Origin: Siphonodentalium dalli
Lineage: Eukaryota; Mollusca; Scaphopoda; Gadilida; Siphonodentaliidae
DNA: 64,000 bases
Assembly: GCA_032622095.1 (NCBI GenBank)
Contig: CP136065.1
Span: forward strand, 40,425,503 to 40,489,502
Reading direction: 5' to 3'
The position numbers and the translations under genes are program-made. This document shows positions 47,816 to 60,322 of this stretch, piece by piece. The notes below the pieces were generated by a model. The model saw nothing but the letters and a program-made list of their open reading frames with translations, was not told where the DNA came from and did no database searches. Position 1 is the first letter of the stretch. Each line of letters starts with the position of its first letter.

Positions 47816-48568
47816 TCGACGGAGAAATAGCGACGTAGAAGGGATTCGACAATTGTACTAAGTTAGTTACGTCTGTAGAACCTACCAGTTCCTCAAATGC
47901 GCTACCCGATGATTTTTGCCATATATTTCCATAGAAAGCCGTAATTGGTTCAAGAAAGACTAATAGACAGCAATAGAGAAAAGTTTGAACAAACTGTTGT
48001 TTGGATTTGTCCATGTGAGTTGTTGTTTACCCGCTTTAGACTCGTGGCTATTTATTTTCTGTTAATTAATGTTATTGACTGCATCGCACTGCTTCTTCCA
48101 TATTGCAACATTTAAATGAATGGTAATCTGTGAATTTAAATAAAATGTATCCATTGTAATGATATTCGTTACTTTTCAAAACGTATGTGAGCGGATCTCG
48201 AATCGGAATCTCACAGAAATACCATCGAAACATCACGCTGGTCATCCTATAATCCCCAATGCGGGAAAATGTTGAGTAAACCGCGCTGTTGGCACAAGTG
48301 AAGACTACTTGTAGTTTTGTTTTGATGGTTATGTTTTTCTAGCGGCATGTGAGAAGCTGATTAGTCCGAAAAGCAGTAATTTGTGCCCGAAGCGCGCCCA
48401 TGCATGTGCTCTAAAAGATCGAACTTCACCTTGCTATTTTTGTAAAGATTAAAAATGTTTTGACCTATCACAATACAGCATATCATCATGTCCGATCGCG
48501 GTAGAATCGGTCGGGTTGAGCTCATGAGCATTAATGCGGGGCATTTGGGATGCCTGGGGTGTCCCTTT
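47816..48568. other. Region downstream of repeat gene
   Basis: Contains a possible poly(A) signal at 48,139-48,144. No further coding sequence is recognisable. Confidence 0.45.
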
Positions 48569-48569
48569 T

Positions 48570-49040
48570 ATATATGTGACCCGCCATATCAAATCCAGTC
48601 GTTAGTCCGGATTTGTTTTACCCTGTGCCAATGTATTATTCTCTTATTTATGCGAGTCGACCATAGGTCGCCTCGCATATATAAGAGAATGCATTGGCCT
48701 AACAATTTTGTATCATGTTTTTTAAATAAATGTTTCTTACAATTTTTAGGACATAAAATAAAAAACATCCATTACCCTGCAGGGAGCCCCACACATAAAT
48801 AGAAGCATATAGAAGAGTGTCGTCTGCTCATGTTTGTCTGGGGCTCTGTATGGGTGAAATTATAAAAATTTTAAAGAATACAAGAACAAATTATTAAAAT
48901 TGTAAAAAATTGTTAGGCCAATGCATTCTCTTATATATGCGAGGCGACATATGGTCGACTCGCATATATACGAGAATGCATTGGCACAGGGTAAAACAAA
49001 TCCCGACTTACGACTGGATTTGATATGGCGGGTCACATAT
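48570..49040. mobile_element. TGTGACCCGCC element, full copy 2
   Basis: Same nested-hairpin structure as 13,451-13,922: tgtgacccgccatatcaaat at the left, its complement at the right, and two inner ccaatg.att...ctcttat hairpins. The central spacer is in reverse orientation relative to copy 1. The open frame at 48488-48802 runs across the left end and is incidental. Confidence 0.87.
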
Positions 49041-49044
49041 GGCT

Positions 49045-50030
49045 AGATTGGTGTTTACCCGTGTGACCAACTAATGAAGTTTTGTTTGTTTTAATTTTGA
49101 TTTTAATCTATAGAGCCAGACTGCATGTGCACCCCCGTGTACGTGGTATCGCCAACACCGAGGGTATCGCCAAAACCGAGAATATGGGAAAGTCATTTTC
49201 ACGTATATGATATGGGGATATGTTTGTTTCTCATCGTAAAACAGACAACGAACAACGCATGTGTATGTCGACATGAAGCAGGAGTATTTATCCACCCGCT
49301 GTCAATCAGTTTTCCCAGATAAAACCATTTAATATTTTTTGGCGAAATATTTCAATAGTGTTTTTGCTTTTGCTCACTCAAATTTTCGAGAACATCCACC
49401 CTCTAGTATAGTTCCTGGACGTCCACGCTGCCAACACAAATGCCGGTATATAGTTGAATCTGTCAATGAAGCATAGGATTGAACATAATTTTAAAAATCA
49501 GTGTCGTTCCACTGTATTTTGTCACTGTTGGTTTAACAATATGATACCGTTGGTTTGCCTACGGTATTATACCGTTGCTAGTTTTGACGGCCAAGTACCG
49601 TTGCACAAACACGAGGTATGGATAGGATCACCTCCCTTGTGAGATTCGCAATGCATCTCGGGTAAATTCGCCATTAATTGATGTCTCAGTGTCTGTCTCC
49701 GTCATTCGCGGGAGATTTGTTTTATAATTTAGTAGGCCTACTTTTTAATATGTTTCAACAGCTTGGGACAGGTTCCAAGCCGTTTAAATAGCACTAACGG
49801 TCTACCGAACGGGCTAAAGAAAGTGTAAACAAGCCCTATTTAACCACTTGCGATGTTTTAATAGCGACCGCGAAAATAGGTCACCTAGTAAAATTGGTTT
49901 GCACTGCAGTCATTCACTCTATAAGTATTAGTTATAACGGATCACTTTTCACATTTTCGCTAATTTCTCTACTAATAAACGAATCAAAGTAATTATTTTT
50001 GTTGGATCTTCTAGTCAGCTATATTACTAC
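49045..50030. other. Intergenic, no gene seen
   Basis: No domain-bearing open frame. The short frames at 49125-49322 and 49454-49642 look like chance. Confidence 0.45.
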
Positions 50031-50160
50031 AAGTATCCTACCGTTTATTCCAACAGTACAATGTATCGACGGTATACTGTTATTTCAACAGTATCCTACC
50101 GTTTACTTCAACAGTACAATGTATCAACGGTATACTGTTATTTCGACATGGATTGTACTG
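50030..50160. repeat. Two-copy tandem repeat of about 66 bp
   Basis: Two copies of agtatcctaccgttta.t + ccaacagtacaatgtat + cgacggtatactgttatttc with a few differences. Non-coding. Confidence 0.75.
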
Positions 50161-50226
50161 GCAACTAAGTTGACGGTGCATTACCGTAGTTATAACGTTA
50201 TTAAATTTTACAGTGTATATATACTG

Positions 50227-51154
50227 ATCACTTAAGGAGTTTTTATGAGTTTTCGAGTGTTTTTATGTGTATCTGAGACTGATCAATCGGAATAAAAAGG
50301 TGAATGAATGATAACGCGATGCCTTGATCACACGCACGTGAATGATGTCGTTCGTATGCATGCAGCTAACCGGATATTCGTTTAGTATTAACATGCTTAG
50401 GGTTTGTATATAGTCCACACACGCGGGACGACACGCTACGGCGTATCAACGATTTGTTAATATCACAGACTTTATGACTCGTTCCCACTCGAGTAGAACG
50501 CTACGCGACAATGAAACCGAATCATCTTATCGAATATACATATATCGTATAGCTACAAATTATGCAATTATGGTCATCAGATAATATTGTAACGATTCTA
50601 TGTTAACCCTAAACATCCGTAAACATATATATGATCACAATGTGTTATGTGTGGCACACGTGTGTGCTTTCTCATCTGGAGGTCGATGTGCCTCTTTGTT
50701 GTGTCTTTGTAGCACATATAGGTCAGCTTACCAAGCTACAACACCATGGTTAAACAAAATCAAACCAGACCATGCGGTTTTGATAAATGAACGTATCTTC
50801 CTCAGATGAAGCTATATATCTCCCAGTTAAATGGTGATATCCACTATTCAAAACAAACCCCAAGCATGTTAATACTAAACGAATATCCGGTTAGCTGCAT
50901 GCATACGAACGACACCATTCACGTGCGTGTGATCAAGGCATCGCGTTATCATTCATTCACCTTTTTGAGATCGCAAATCTGAATTCTGAGATGGATGTTC
51001 AATTAATTTCAATTGAAATACATTCATAATAGATATGTACACAATATTTCGAAGATGTTAGGGATTCATATTTCAGATGACATTCTCAGTCCAATTGATC
51101 AGTCTCAGATACACATTAAAACACTCGAAAACTCATCAAAACTCCTTAAGTGAT
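50227..51154. mobile_element. Element with long terminal inverted repeats, 928 bp
   Basis: The ends are atcacttaaggagttttt and its complement. The left arm (to about 50,405) contains gatgccttgatcacacgcac, and atgcatgcagctaaccggat + attcgtttagtattaacatg. The right arm (from about 50,856) carries these in inverted order. Arms are near 180 bp, the right one interrupted by about 100 bp. The middle has no transposase. It is a non-autonomous DNA element of unassigned superfamily. Confidence 0.8.
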
Positions 51155-51780
51155 GCGCATATTGATCCGCAGCATGTCATGAGATATATGCCGTTGACCT
51201 CATACGACTTAAAGGGGAAATATGAGCAATACAGAGCGTGCCTTATCAGCTCAGAAGATAAGTAGGAAAAATGGTACATATGGGTCACCTGGCCAGTGGA
51301 TTGTCATGGGATAGGCGCAATTGACATCAGAGGACTTAAATGTTGACTAATAAATGATAAATGGAGAGCGTTCATTATCAGTCCACATGATAAGTGGGAA
51401 AATTAGTGCACAACTAAACTGACGCGGGAATGTCACGGGATAGGTGCTGCAATGATCTCAAATGATTTAAAGAGGCATTATAACTAGTAATAAAGAGCGT
51501 TTATTATCAACTTAAAAGATAAATGTAACTTTATCTGGAGAGTCATGCAATAGATACTGTTTACACCAGATGAATAATAATTATTTTAAATGACTTTAAA
51601 GGGCCACTAGTTTTACGAATTCTTCACCCAAGCAACCCTGGGTATCCCAGCTAGTTCCGTATACGCGCGATTGGCAGAGGTTGGGTCAGCATATCGAGGA
51701 GTTTGCAGCCTTTGGAAAACACATTCTTCCTCAGGGTTTCTTTGAACAATCGGTGTGAAAGTTGGTGCTAAATCGGATGT
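51155..51780. other. Spacer with degenerate 'ttatcag...gataagt' repeats
   Basis: Phrases such as gagcgtgccttatcagctca / gagcgttcattatcagtcca / gagcgtttattatcaactta, each followed by a.gataa.tggga, recur at about 120-130-bp spacing from 51,230 to 51,560. No gene seen. Confidence 0.5.
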
Positions 51781-51781
51781 A

Positions 51782-51976
51782 CAGTAATGCCCTAATTAAT
51801 CGACAGCATAACCACAGCAGAATTATGGGTAACTTTTCAGGATTTAGTCGAAAATATGGATTGTTGCCATTCATCGAAAAGCTCTCCCCGAGAGCTTTCC
51901 GATGAATGGCAACAAGCCTGAAAAGTTACCCATAATTCTGCTGTGGTTATGGAGTCGATTAATTAGGGCATTACTG
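51782..51976. mobile_element. Tc1-like MITE
   Basis: Starts cagtaatgccctaattaatc and ends agggcattactg, with TA on both sides. A short internal deletion removed the ccatatt...cagga part of the right arm. Confidence 0.87.
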
Positions 51977-52299
51977 TATGTGTAGAGTTATACACGCGTG
52001 CCAATCGTAACAGGGTTATGGATATACAGACAAGACGGAACCAGTCGATAAGTTACATATATATATCTTCATCTTTTGGGTAGACAGGTGTGGAATTTCG
52101 TGAACCCGGATATTACGTCATAACGTTAAAAGGTGACGTCGGACGCAAGATTTCGGGACCCATCATGGTAGAGGGTTAATGTCGCAAGAGGTATACTCGA
52201 CCTTCACCTCAGAATTTGCAGTCAAAAACACGTCGTCGGACGCAATCGAGAGATGCATAAACAGTTTGGAATTAATCAGATGAAAAAGGTTTGGCTGCC

Positions 52300-52920
52300 G
52301 AGAGTGCCAAAGGATAGAGTAATACTATTAGAAAGAGTAAAATCTGAGATGGCTCCCATCTGCAGGTCACCCGGAATAGCCATACGGAGTTTGGTGATGA
52401 ACACATGAGGGAGTTGGCCTCTTTAGTTTGCAGAATTATTTATTCATACAAAGGGTAAAATCCAAGTTGGCCGTTGGTGGCCATGTTTTGTTATGGCTCC
52501 CATCAAGTGATCACCCAAAAAATACATACGAAGTTTGGTGACAATCGGATCAGGGATGTGGTCTCTATGGTGTGCAAAAGGATATAGTCATGCAAAGGAT
52601 ACAGCGGCCATATTTTTTATCGAAAATTGTTCAAATTCGATAGCTCCCATCTAGAGGCCATCTGCCATTTCTGTAAATTTTCAAAACAATTCTCCAATAA
52701 ATGCAGGCTGCAGGGTGTGCCGATGGATTCAAATTTGAAATCCAAGATGGTTGCTGACGGCCATGTTGTTTAACAATTTTTTTTTTTTTATGACTCCCTT
52801 CTTGAGGTCCCCCCGAAGATCTATATGGAGATTGGTGACACTCGGAAGAGAGATGTGACCTTTAGGGTGTGCTAACGGAAATTGTTGACAGATCACGGAT
52901 GCACGCTTCAACCCATAGCA
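52300..52920. repeat. Three diverged copies of an old repeat
   Basis: The pattern 'ggctccca(t)c..g..gtcacc...catac.gagtttggtgac' occurs near 52,351, 52,497 and 52,792, interleaved with 'tccaagttgg(c)cg...ggccatgtt'. Likely a diverged tandem or multiply inserted dispersed repeat. Non-coding. Confidence 0.55.
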
Positions 52921-53200
52921 AAATTAAGTTGAGCTAAAATTTAACCATATATCCTGTAATATGTTCCTGACTGACCCCCACCACATCACCCCAGCAGAGA
53001 CTAATGTAAATTTCTGTAATTTCATATGCTACAGGCATAGCGGTGGCAGTGATTGATTGATCCAGCCTTTATGGATAGAGTCAGTCAATTCAATTAGTAT
53101 CAACTATTGAAATGTATAGGAAATTATGGCTGTTTGTGCTATTCGACGATAAATTTAACCCTTTCACTGCCAGGTTCGATTTTTGTATCAACCCATATAC

Positions 53201-53275
53201 CCTGTGCCAATGCATTCTCTTATATATGCATAGGTCGCCTCGCATATATAAGAGAATGCATTGGCTTAACAATTT
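53201..53275. mobile_element. Solo hairpin of the TGTGACCCGCC family
   Basis: A single inner hairpin (gccaatgcattctcttatat ... agagaatgcattggc) preceded by ccctgt, without the outer terminal repeats. The loop is shortened. Confidence 0.75.
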
Positions 53276-53417
53276 TTCATCATTTGTTGTTATTGTTTAC
53301 AATTTTTTTTCAATTTTAATAATTTTTTCTTATATTCTTTAACAGACTTATTTTGTAGGTTTAGTGCCAGGGAATCTTACGCTTTTCATGGGCATCAAAA
53401 TTATCTATTGAAAAACT

Positions 53418-54290
53418 ATTGAAATGTATGGGAAATTATGGCTGTTTGTGCTATTCGACGATAAATTATGGCTGTTTGTGCTATTCGACGATAAATTGAC
53501 CTAATGATTATAGTCATGCCAGCCGAAACATTGAGTGTATATAATAGTGGGGTTTTTGGCAGAGGAGTTCGAAATCGAAAGTAGTAGTTAGTTTAATTTA
53601 TATATATATCTTTATTACATACAATATATATATAATATATATCTATTACAAAAAGGAAGAATATCACAGATCATATAAAAAAATAAATAATTAGAAAATA
53701 AAAATAGGAATAGAACATAATATCTCACAAAATCACAATAAACCTCAATATTATGCAGTTTGTAACAGCCAGAAAGACATTCTGTTAACAGAAAAGAGAC
53801 ATATTTTGTTCAAATTGAGGCAAAGAATATTGCGATCAATGCTAGGGTGAATGACAGTGGTTAGCTGCTCATCATATACGACTTAAACGATTTATGGCGG
53901 TTTGTGTTATTCGATGATAAATTGACCAAATGATTATTGCCCTAACATGGAGTGAATAAAATAGTGGAGTTTTTGGTAGAGGAGTTCGAAATCGAAAGTA
54001 GTTTAACATATATATATCTTTATTACATACAATATATATATATCTATTACATATAGGAAAAATATCTCAGATCATATCATCACAAAATAATTAGAAAATA
54101 AAAATAGGAATAGAACATAATATCTAAAAAAAATCACAATAAATCACAATAAACCTCAATATTATGCAGTTTGTAACAGCCAGAAAGAAATTATGTTAAC
54201 AGAAAAGGGACATATTTTGTTAAAATTGAGGCAAAGGATATTGCGATCAATGCTACGGTGAATGACAGTGGTTAGCTGCTCATCATATAG
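53418..54290. repeat. Two-copy direct repeat of about 0.42 kb
   Basis: Copies at about 53,467-53,880 and 53,893-54,290 share tatggc.gtttgtg.tattcg, gagttcgaaatcgaaagtag, a (TA)n-rich stretch, aaaataggaatagaacataa and gtgaatgacagtggttagct. Short extra copies of the first part lie at 53,117 and 53,418. Non-coding and AT-rich. Confidence 0.8.
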
Positions 54291-54369
54291 ACCTGCATGG
54301 AACAGGACCCAAGGCACTCGCAGTGGGTAAATGTACCAACAAATATAATAGTCTGTACAAACATCACCA

Positions 54370-55540
54370 CTAAGAACATAGAGAAATAGATAAACTTTGT
54401 TCTTATATTCATTATTGATAGATCTCCAATAGTAAAATTTTGCCTGTTGAAACCATTGTTATATAAACAAAACTGTTACGGTGATTTGTCAACAAACATT
54501 GCTAAACGTTCAGGAAGTTCAAATATTTTAGTCTAAATTTTATTTTCAGAATATTTTTCAATGCTTTGATCTTTTCCAATGTTTACCATAAAGTTTTGAT
54601 TAAACTTTGTATCTTATTGCTCTAATTCGACTTTTGTCGGTGATTCCACTGTAACAGTTATGTTTACATAACAGTAATGGTTACATTAACAGTAGTGTTT
54701 ACATAGCAGTAATGGTTACATTAACAGTAGTGTTTACATAGCAGTAATGGTTAAATTAACAGTAGTGTTTACATAGTAATGGTTACATTAACAGTAGTGT
54801 TAACATAGCAGTAATGGTTACATTAACAGTAGTGTTTACATAGTAATGGGTACATTAACAGTAGTGTTTACATAGCAGTAATGGTTACATTAACAGTAGT
54901 GTTTACATAACAGTAATGGTTACATTAACAGTAGTGTTTACATAGTACTGGTTACATTAACAGTAGTGTTTACATAACAGTAATGGTTACATTAACAGTA
55001 GTGTTTACATAGTAATGGTTACATTAACAGTAGTGTTTACATAACAGTAATGGTTACATTAACAGTAGTGTTTACATAACAGTAATGGTTACATTAACAG
55101 TAGTGTTTACATAGTAATGGTTACATTAACAGTAGTGTTTACATAACAGTAATGGTTACATTAACAGTAGTGTTTACATAACAGTAATGGTTACATTAAC
55201 AGTAGTGTTTACATAACAGTAATGGTTACATTAACAGTAGTTTTTACATAACAGTAATGGTTACATTAACAGTAGTGTTTACATAGTAATGGTTACATTA
55301 ACAGTAGTGTTTACATAACAGTAATGGTTACATTAACAGTAGTGTTTACATAACAGTAATGGTTACATTAACAGTATTGTTTACATAACAGTAATGGTTA
55401 CATTAACAGTAGTGTTTACATAACAATGACTTTGACATGCGAAATCTCGTTATTTGAGATTTATTAATAATGAAATAAAAACAATGTCAATCGTCTGTTC
55501 ATGTACTTGTTAAAGATGTTGTTTTACCGACTTTTGTGTT
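54370..55540. repeat. Dispersed repeat copy with internal minisatellite
   Basis: The flanks 54,370-54,650 and 55,430-55,540 match the repeat at 7,350-7,690. The interior 54,655-55,425 is a minisatellite of 31-35-bp units, acagtaatggttacattaac + agtagtgtttacata, about 23 copies; some units lack 'acag' or 'cag'. The unit matches the single acagtaatgtttaca at the same place in the 7.5-kb copy. Confidence 0.85.
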
Positions 55541-55739
55541 ATTTTGAATGAACCCACTTTTAAGGCCTTGATCCCCTTTAAACAGTGAAACAGATCTTTT
55601 TTATCATGTTCTGGGGGATAAACATACGTTATATAGAATACGTATAAATTATTTTATAGAACAAATTGTTATCTTTTTCCTCAACATTCAGCCTAAGCAT
55701 TTAACAATTAAGAGTGCTTTGTTAGCTCCTGATATAGTA

Positions 55740-56060
55740 CCAAGATAATTGTTAGGGCGTGAAAAAATACACCTGTGGTAATCCCAAATTCGAACTTTAT
55801 CTGTATTTTGGTATAAATAAACTCATATACCAAATTTCATTCCATTCTGTTCAGACTTACTAAAGTTACCATCTGGAAATGAAAATTGAATGCAAATTCA
55901 AACAAAAGGCCCGGTGCCATAATTGTGGTGAAAACTGGCAAGCGGGACCCAAATTCAAGCTTGACCTGTATTTTTAACTAGTAAACCCACATACCAAATT
56001 TCATTCCATTCAGTTGATACTATCTAAAGTTATCATCTGGAAGCCAAACGGATGGGCAGA
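55740..56060. repeat. Dispersed repeat, relative of 33,430
   Basis: Two sub-units with 'cataccaaatttcattccatt' and 'taaagtta(c/t)catctgga', separated by 'ggcccggtgccataatt'. Non-coding; related in pattern to the 33,430-33,830 segment. Confidence 0.5.
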
Positions 56061-56329
56061 ACAATAACAGAAAACGTCCAATTTATGTGAAATGTTAACA
56101 ACATTTACCAGAAAAGGAAGAAAAAGTAGGAAAAATCTGTGTCCAATGACGACTATCACTATGTAAAAAATCTGGCATTCAATGGAGATATTTGCAGACT
56201 GCAACAGAGTGGTTACATGTATGTCCAAACGATAAATATAAACAAACGTATATGAGCATGAATATTATAAATACTGATTTGAAGTCATAAGAGTGGATGA
56301 ACAGAAGTAATTATGATACTGTAATTTGT

Positions 56330-56699
56330 CCTGGAAATGGATACAGATATTGATCAGTCCAACGACCAAAATCCTAATTTTGCACAAATGCAGGCCTGCA
56401 AATTCGAGGCGAATGACCGCTCAGTTCGCCTGGAGGTTATCTAAAATGAAAATGCCGCAAACAAAAAACAGATCGTGCCAAAGTTTTATAAATGCATGTC
56501 TCGCGATAACTAATCCTGGAAATGGATACAGATATTGATCAGTCCAACGACCAAAATCCTAATTTTGCACAAATGCAGGCCTGCAAATTCGAGGGGAATG
56601 ACCGCTCAGTTCGCCTGGAGGTTATCTAAAATGAAAATGCCGCAAACAAAAAACAGATCGTGCCAAAGTTTTATAAATGCATGTCTCGCGATAACTAAT
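56330..56699. repeat. Two-copy 185-bp tandem repeat
   Basis: Copies begin at 56,330 and 56,515 (cctggaaatggatacagata). I saw one difference, gaggcgaatg versus gaggggaatg. Near-identity implies a recent duplication. The overlapping open frames simply contain the repeat and show no domain. Confidence 0.92.
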
Positions 56700-57235
56700 T
56701 CTCACCTTGATTTGCTCAATCAAGTCAAAAAATTAAACATTCAAATTTATTATGGTAGTTCAATGATTTGCCCATCTATAGTTAATAATACCAGGTGTAG
56801 TGATCGTAACAGTTTGTGGAAGTCTCCTGCTAGCCTATGGTACAAACAAGGCAAAAAAAAAAGTTACACATAATTTTCAAACCTGCAGGCCTGCAAATGA
56901 GCAACAAGATTTTTTCAAACAGCTATTCGTCAATGTCTCAGCATAACAATACACCGAACCTGGCCTCTATAAAACCTGCAGTTATCGTCAATGGCGTATA
57001 TGTGATGAAATCGGCATGGCTTCTTTCATATAACTTCATAAATTTGTTTTATGTGACTGAATGGTTTTGCCCACTGTACCTACAGTATAATAATAACACT
57101 CCACCTTACCTCACATTTACAGTACTACAAACACAAGTACGAATAATTATTTCCGCTCATCAACAGTGGTCATAAGCAAAACAGAAATGCAGGGATAAAA
57201 CATTGTTTGGTGAATGTGTGTGCATGTGTGTGACG

Positions 57236-57665
57236 CATTTATCATGCATTTAGCATATGCATCATGCATTTATCATTTGTGTCATGCATTTATCATGTGT
57301 CATGCATTTATCATGTGTGTCATGCATTTATCATGTGTCATGCATTCATCATGTGTGATGTATTTATTATGTGTGTGATGTATTTATCATGTGTGTGATG
57401 TATTTATCATGTGCGTCATACATTTATCATGTGTGTCATGCATTTATCATGTGTCATGCATTTATCATGTGTGTCATGCATTTACCATGTGTGTCATGCA
57501 TTTATCATGTGTGTCATGCATTTATCATATACGTCATGCATTTATCATGTGTGTCATGCATTTATCATGTGTGTCATGCATTTATCATGTGTCATACATT
57601 TATCATGTGTGTCATGCATTTATCATGTGTCATGCATTTATCATGTGTCATGCATTTATCATCAT
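57236..57665. repeat. CATTTATCATGTGT minisatellite, block 1
   Basis: About 21 units of catgcatttatcatgtgtgt, some 16-18 bp long. The frames reading 'CVMHLSCVSCIYHV' are products of the repeat. Confidence 0.93.
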
Positions 57666-57814
57666 ATTATTACTGTATTACTATGAGACAAAGGCTTTTC
57701 CTTTTACAGATGCTCATAGTAATACATAGGTTTACTAGTTCAAAATACAAGTCAAGCTTGAATTTGGGTCCCGCTTGCCAGTTTTCACCACAATTTATAC
57801 TTATAAATGTGCAT

Positions 57815-58006
57815 TTTTTTTAGGAGTGATTTGCAGTGACACATTCAATGCCAAAATCATGAGAGGTGAGGATTAGTGAGTGCTATAGTGGTATGTTATA
57901 AACAACTTGATGTTAGTTTTAGTCAAAGTTCACTTAGTGGGGTCTCTCCAGTGTTGCGTGTTTTGCTTATCGCATTCTCTTTACATACTGTTCTGCAACA
58001 GATTTT
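57815..58006. repeat. 192-bp dispersed segment, copy 1
   Basis: From ttttttaggagtgattt to ctgttctgcaacagatttt, nearly identical to 60,323-60,515. It separates the two CATTTATCATGTGT blocks. Confidence 0.88.
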
Positions 58007-58009
58007 TTC

Positions 58010-58470
58010 ATGCACTTATCATGTGTGTCATGTATTTATCATGTGTGTCATGCATTTATCATGTGTGTCATGCATTTATCATGTGTCATGCATTTATCAT
58101 GTGTGTCATGCATTTATGATGTCTGTCATGATTTTATCATGTTTATGTCATGCTTTTATCATGTGTGTGATGCATTTATCATGTGTGATGCATTTATCAT
58201 GTGTGCGATGCATTTAGCATGCGTGTGTGATGCCTTTATCATGTGTGTCATGCATTTATCATGTGCGTGGGATGATTTTATCATGTGTGTGATGCATTTA
58301 GCATGCATGTGTGATGCATTTAACATGTGTGTGATGTATTTATCATGTGTGTCATGCATTTATCATGTGCGTGGGATGCTTTGTCACGTGTGTGTGATGC
58401 ATTTAGCATGTGTGTGTGGTATTTATCATGTGTTTGTCATGCATTTGCCATGTGTGTCATGCATTTAACA
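58010..58470. repeat. CATTTATCATGTGT minisatellite, block 2
   Basis: The same family of units as block 1, becoming more diverse toward the 3' side (catttagcatgcgtgtgtga, gtgggatgattttatcatgt). Not coding. Confidence 0.92.
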
Positions 58471-58702
58471 TTTCTTCATGTGTGTAACAAAACTGATAGC
58501 TGAGCTCTATGTACACAGTCCAAGAATACAATCTCATTTGAGAAATAACTGTTATTAAAAGTAACGACATTATCCAAATTGCTATAAAAATAAATATCTT
58601 ATGTCACTTAAATAGAACAAGCAAAGACATCAAACAAAGAACAAAAGGAGAGAGAACATGATGTTAGTTACCAGCAGGTTACATCATCCAATTCAATGAG
58701 AC

Positions 58703-59119
58703 TTGAAATAGTGTGTCTGTCATTTGCAGAAAGAGGTCCCGAGAGGGTGAATTTAGTGACGCTACCTTGCATAGCGGGCTAACATCACTAAATTCACCAT
58801 CTTGGAACTTCATTCTGCTTGGACCTCATCTTTGGGAAGTATCTATAGTCTCAATTGTTTTAGTTACTTTTTCCCTTCTGTTCAGTCGCTATATAGCCTA
58901 ATTTGCAGAATATAAAGTGCATAATCGAGGTGACTAATGGATGAATATCACCAATTTCAACTGGGGAACTTCAATCTGACCCTAGGTCGCCCATAGCAGT
59001 TGAGGTTTCAGCAGAATGAGGTTCCCAAAGGAGTGATGCTAGCCCGCCGTTGAGGATAGCATCTCTCTCTGTATTCACCATCTGGGGACCTCATTCTGCC
59101 AATGACAGACACTATTTCA
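58703..59119. mobile_element. Foldback element, about 417 bp
   Basis: The ends are tgaaatagtgtgtctgtcat and atgacagacactatttca. The arms also pair gcagaa.gaggt with acctcattctgc and gcgggctaacatcac with gtgatgctagcccgc. Non-coding. Confidence 0.72.
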
Positions 59120-59519
59120 TGGCTTGACTAATATTATTCATCATGATCTGGGATGGAAAAATCTCACCCGAGACAGCAGATGTCTGAACTGGGCATGAGG
59201 CCTGCAGAGTGTCCGGAGCAAATATCTGGCCTGGAGAGATTCTGTAAAAGGAAAAGCCTTTGTCTCATAGTAAACAAAACCAGCACAAATGACATGTAAT
59301 TTCAAATAAATGGGAGATGTGTCTAATGGACATATGGTTTTAATAAATATTATGTGTAACTTGGTGGTCAAATTTCCAAGACAAATTGTTGATGCAAGTA
59401 AGACATCGGTTTGACAAAGTTTTGTCAGAAGGTAGGAAAACATTAAATTTTTTGTCTAAAAGTAACAGATTTCACAATAAATACTGGCTGGAATATGAAA
59501 CCAACATCCGTTTACAATA

Positions 59520-59663
59520 GAAATATGGCTTGTTGCCATTCATCGGAAAGCTCTCGGGGAGAGCTTTCCGATGAATGGCAACAAGCCATATTTCCGACTA
59601 AATCCTGAAATGTTACCCATAATTCTGCTGTGGTTAAGGAGTCCATTACTTAGGGCATTACTG
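59520..59663. mobile_element. Tc1-like MITE, left-truncated copy
   Basis: Starts inside the left arm at aaatatggcttgttgccatt and runs through the centre ctctcggggagag to the right end, agggcattactg + TA. The left terminus is missing. Confidence 0.82.
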
Positions 59664-59669
59664 TATGTG

Positions 59670-60320
59670 GTTGTTTGTTTTACTTCTTTCGAGTTCAATT
59701 CCATGATGTCCATAGATATATATTCATTAAATATCATAATGCTTGTTTGTTCCATACATAAGCACGTACCCGTCTTCGCAACAAAATGATTACGCAGTTG
59801 TGTTCTATTCGATGAAAACTTTCTTGGAGACGGCGTTATACACAAATGTATATTTAGGGATAGTTAAGAACTGAAACAAGACTTTTACGAAAAATATTTT
59901 TGTCAGTTTTGAATTTGCGCAGCCGGGTGCGCGAATTCAAAGTGCGAGAATTCAAAACTGAGTGAAAAATAGTGCTGCGCGAATTTAAATATGAGTAAGG
60001 TAATAAGTTCATGGAAGTTTGTTTAACTGATTATCTGAACATTTCCTAAGGGAGCTGAGCGTCAATGAGTATATTGTAAAGAGGGCTAAGGGTCAGCAGC
60101 ATGTTTTGGCAAAATTTCCTGATATTTTAATGGCACGGATGGGCTTCGTTATAGGCCATCATTTAGAAATAAAAATTTCCTCAAGAATATGATAATAGTA
60201 TAGTATAATGATAGCATGAATGCAATATTATGCACAAAACACACTTTATGTGAGCCGAGCGTTTGTTTATATACAGCACGTAAACAGTGAGCGATAAGCA
60301 AAACCCTCAACACCGAGGCA
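59670..60320. other. Spacer, no gene seen
   Basis: AT-rich with no domain-bearing frame. A short gaatttgcgcag.../...gcgaatttaaa segment near 59,910-59,990 repeats 'gcgcgaattcaaa' motifs. Confidence 0.45.
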
Positions 60321-60322
60321 AT

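Noticed and set aside
45660-48014. Long minus-strand open frames (up to 397 codons) reading SRSKSLCFPFFLPRSWSDPF
   Set aside because: The 72-bp unit is a multiple of three and lacks stops in several frames, so antisense frames stay open automatically. Unit differences are mostly silent in the plus-strand KKGS frame, not here.
56326-56873. Two similar open frames with MKMPQTKNRSCQSF
   Set aside because: Direct result of the 185-bp tandem duplication; no domain and no sign of selection.
57371-58468. Frames reading CVMHLSCVSCIYHV in three phases
   Set aside because: They are translations of the 20-bp CATTTATCATGTGT minisatellite in every frame.
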